The notes under the pieces: model-generated
Databases searched by the model: none
What the model saw: the letters and a program-made list of their open reading frames with translations, nothing else
What the model was told of the DNA's origin: nothing
Position numbers and translations under genes: made by a program
NCBI RefSeq assembly: GCF_006716695.1
Contig: NZ_VFPN01000001.1
Coordinates: forward strand, 62,001-126,000
Length of the DNA: 64,000 nt
Source: Klugiella xanthotipulae
GTDB lineage: Bacteria > Actinomycetota > Actinomycetes > Actinomycetales > Microbacteriaceae
Reading direction: 5' to 3'
In this document: piece after piece, positions 63,511 to 64,000 of the stretch
How positions within the stretch are numbered: the first letter of the stretch is position 1
How the letters are laid out: every line of letters begins with the position of its first letter

Positions 63511-64000
63511 CTAGAGCGCGGGCAGCCGGGGCACCGAAGACACCAGCTTCTGCGTGTAGGGATGCCGTGGGTTACCCAGAATACTGGCTGTGCTGCCTCG
63601 CTCCACGATCTGGCCGGCCTGAAGCACCACGGCAGAGTGGCACAGCGCCGCGACGGCCGAGAGGTCGTGCGAGACCATCACCACGGCGAGGCCACGCTCC
63701 TCACCCAGGGTACGCAGCAGGTCGAGCACCGAGACGCGCGTGGTCACATCGAGGGCACTCACCGGCTCATCGGCGAGCAGCAAACGCGGCCGGGGCGCGA
63801 TGGCCCGGGCAATCGCGATGCGCTGGCGCTGACCGCCGGAGAACTCGTGCGGATACCGGCCAGCCGCGTTACCCGGCAGACCCACCGAATCCAGAGCCTC
63901 CGCGACCATTCGGGAACGCTCACTCGTGTCACCGACGCGCAGCGACCGTAACGGCTCGCCCACGATGCTGCCAACGGTCTGTCTCGGGTCAAGTGACGAA
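63511..64000 (-). CDS. Oligopeptide/dipeptide ABC transporter ATP-binding protein (5' end missing)
   Basis: The C-terminal 160 or so residues of a DppF/OppF-type ATPase, continuing beyond the right edge. SLDPRQTVGSIV reads in frame up to the edge, as in the family SLDPRMTVG. Signature SGGQRQRIAIARAIA, Walker B LLLADEPVSALD and H-loop VVMVSHDLSA follow, then the family tail IVERGSTASILGNPRHPYTQKLV. The Walker A and Q-loop regions lie outside. The GTG at 63963 is an internal valine, not the start. Confidence 0.88.
   Translation of the reverse strand, partial: SSLDPRQTVGSIVGEPLRSLRVGDTSERSRMVAEALDSVGLPGNAAGRYPHEFSGGQRQRIAIARAIAPRPRLLLADEPVSALDVTTRVSVLDLLRTLGEERGLAVVMVSHDLSAVAALCHSAVVLQAGQIVERGSTASILGNPRHPYTQKLVSSVPRLPAL

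Overview
The window looks like chromosomal DNA of a high-GC actinobacterium, most likely a member of the Microbacteriaceae. That family-level guess rests on an rRNA operon in 16S-23S-5S order, frequent GTG starts, tightly overlapping gene ends, and a core gene order that I recall as close to the Mycobacterium tuberculosis Rv1641-Rv1713 stretch (infC-rpmI-rplT-tsnR, pheST, the arg cluster, tyrS, the TPR gene, HAD hydrolase, small Rv1693-like gene, tlyA, nadK, recN, pyrG, nudix, xerD, parA, scpAB, rluB, cmk, der). The synteny is from memory, not from a search. No insertion sequence, prophage, CRISPR array or tRNA gene was seen.

Layout. Positions 1-5.3 kb hold a GntR (YtrA-like) regulator, a DUF1648-like membrane protein, and two ABC transporters (one ABC-2 type, one MacB/FtsX type), all on the minus strand. 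Diverging from them at 5.49-7.47 kb is a NarL-type histidine kinase whose frame runs without a stop into its response regulator across an A7 tract. At 7.5-9.0 kb are a GNAT acetyltransferase and a MarR regulator. At 9.0-12.06 kb is a copper-efflux operon (copZ-copA-csoR) with a CsoR-type operator inside its promoter, followed by a VOC protein. From 12.7 to 31.4 kb lies the conserved housekeeping run from der back to the TPR gene. It includes a 59-codon gene shorter than the usual length cut-off, and a cation transporter gene that diverges from parA and converges on xerD.

From 31.5 to 37.1 kb there is one complete rRNA operon on the minus strand, with terminator, long-range processing stems around 16S and 23S, and a promoter. 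After it come a YbjQ-family gene, tyrS, the arginine cluster argCJBDF-[membrane protein]-GH (39.7-48.9 kb), an orphan gene, pheST (49.7-53.2 kb), and a GluABCD-type amino-acid ABC transporter (53.3-56.7 kb). At 56.9-60.0 kb on the plus strand is a probable extracytoplasmic copper-trafficking operon: a histidine-bearing membrane protein, CopC, PCuAC and a Tat-exported Dyp peroxidase. DUF2200, a TrmH-type methyltransferase, rplT-rpmI-infC (with a probable AUC start for infC), DUF1844 and the truncated end of an oligopeptide ABC ATPase close the window.

Most of the window is ordinary core genome. The parts worth a second look are the kinase-regulator fusion over a slippery A7, the copper-trafficking operon with its unnamed first gene, the AUC start of infC, the repeat-rich arginine/serine extension on the TPR protein, and the gene replacements at the argR and steAB positions.
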